From DATJBC01 sp035515515 (lineage in GTDB: Bacteria > Actinomycetota > Acidimicrobiia > Acidimicrobiales > UBA8190), in NCBI GenBank assembly GCA_035515515.1, contig DATJBC010000228.1:1-13831 (forward strand): 13,831 bases of DNA, read 5' to 3'. A model generated the notes under the pieces. It was given only the letters and a program-made list of their open reading frames with translations. It was not told the DNA's origin and did not search any database. The translations under genes and the position numbers were made by a program. Below are positions 13,402 through 13,831 of the stretch, in pieces (the first letter of the stretch is position 1; each line of letters starts with the position of its first letter).

Positions 13402-13426
13402 CCTCGAAGCTCAGCCTGCTTCGAGG
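13402..13426. terminator. Hairpin between convergent SCP2 and MFS genes
   Basis: CCTCGAAGC (13402-13410) and GCTTCGAGG (13418-13426) form a perfect 9-bp stem with a 7-nt loop that contains the MFS stop codon. It lies about 30 nt after the SCP2 stop. No T tail is present on either strand. It could serve both genes as a T-less terminator, as is often suggested in high-GC actinomycetes. Confidence 0.55.
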
Positions 13427-13831
13427 GGCAGCTCCCGCAGCGGCACGGCGGCCGGCTCGCCCGCGCTCACGGGCGCGGGGATCACCACCGGCTGGCGCTC
13501 GGTGACGTCGAGGGCCTCGAGGACCTCGACGGCGGGCACCACGCTGCGGTCGGTGGACCGGCACATGGCGGCGGCCACCACGGCCAGGACGGCGATGCCG
13601 CCCCCCACCAGGTACGCCTCGTGGAACGACGACAGCACGGCGGCGGGCCCGCTCCTCCCGGCGATGGCCGCCTCGCGCACCGTCTCCATCACCTGGATGC
13701 CGGCCACCGTGCCGAGCTGGTTCATGAGCTGCTGCGATGCGGCCGCCGTCCCCAGGTCCTCGGGGGCGAATTGGTTGGAGACGGTGGCCGACAGCGACGG
13801 TGACGCCACCCCGAGCCCGATGCCCGACAGC
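13411..13831 (-). CDS. MFS transporter, DHA2 (EmrB/QacA) type, C-terminal part
   Basis: The 3' end of a drug-efflux-type major facilitator gene; the rest lies beyond the right edge, so only about 140 residues are seen. It opens with LSGIGLGVASPSLSATVSNQ, followed by GTAAASQQLMNQLGTVAGIQVM, the pattern of late helices in 14-TM DHA2 exporters. The last membrane helix is near YLVGGGIAVLAVVAAAM, and a cytoplasmic tail of about 50 residues rich in Val, Pro and Glu follows. Substrate unknown. The frame continues unbroken to the window end, so no start can be given. Confidence 0.85.
   Translation of the reverse strand, partial: LSGIGLGVASPSLSATVSNQFAPEDLGTAAASQQLMNQLGTVAGIQVMETVREAAIAGRSGPAAVLSSFHEAYLVGGGIAVLAVVAAAMCRSTDRSVVPAVEVLEALDVTERQPVVIPAPVSAGEPAAVPLRELPLEAG

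Overview
The window looks like a chromosome segment from a very high-GC actinomycete (Actinomycetota). Evidence: strongly GC-biased third codon positions in all core genes, a GatCAB amidotransferase operon, actinobacterial-type IlvB/IlvN/IlvD proteins, an SCP2 sterol-carrier protein, frequent GTG starts, and several genes with a TANNNT hexamer only 6-9 nt before the start codon, as in leaderless mRNAs. An Acidimicrobiia-like host is possible but is a guess. All functional calls are read from the sequence; no database search was run.

Left block (1-5332), branched-chain amino acid synthesis. ilvN and ilvB lie on the minus strand with a 4-nt GTGA overlap. Upstream of ilvB is a complete transcription-attenuation leader: a promoter (TTGCCG-17-CAGAAT), a 16-residue leader peptide MNEVTPLTISVLVVLR with 8 Val/Leu/Ile residues, and a 9-bp terminator hairpin with a T-rich tail, then the ilvB ribosome binding site. 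A class I methyltransferase gene runs the other way. It converges on ilvD (dihydroxy-acid dehydratase, minus strand), which follows a small gene for a membrane-anchored, PH-like hypothetical protein. ilvC is not in the window.

Middle block (about 6060-8560), a decayed, repeat-rich island. Its GC is visibly lower than that of the flanks. It holds (a) an in-frame chimera of the N-terminal part of a GMC oxidoreductase and the wing/recognition part of a MarR regulator, with a frameshifted tail; (b) a small 87-aa alpha/beta-barrel-like protein; (c) an 80-aa two-helix membrane protein of low GC. These three are separated and flanked by diverged copies of one long repeat. The leftmost copy holds only the 3' part, the rightmost only the 5' part, and the two inner copies hold both, as expected if three units of the form [3' module-cargo-5' module] sit in tandem. 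This is the least explained part of the window.

Right block (8675-13831). A minus-strand operon encodes a carboxylesterase/monoacylglycerol-lipase-like hydrolase followed by gatC, gatA and gatB. Every junction is a 1- or 4-nt start/stop overlap, so translation is probably coupled. GatCAB makes Gln-tRNA(Gln) and/or Asn-tRNA(Asn) by transamidation. Divergent from it is an SCP2 sterol-carrier-domain protein. The intergenic region between them contains a perfect 13-bp all-GC hairpin and a 22-bp palindromic operator-like site. The right edge cuts an MFS (DHA2-type) transporter on the minus strand.
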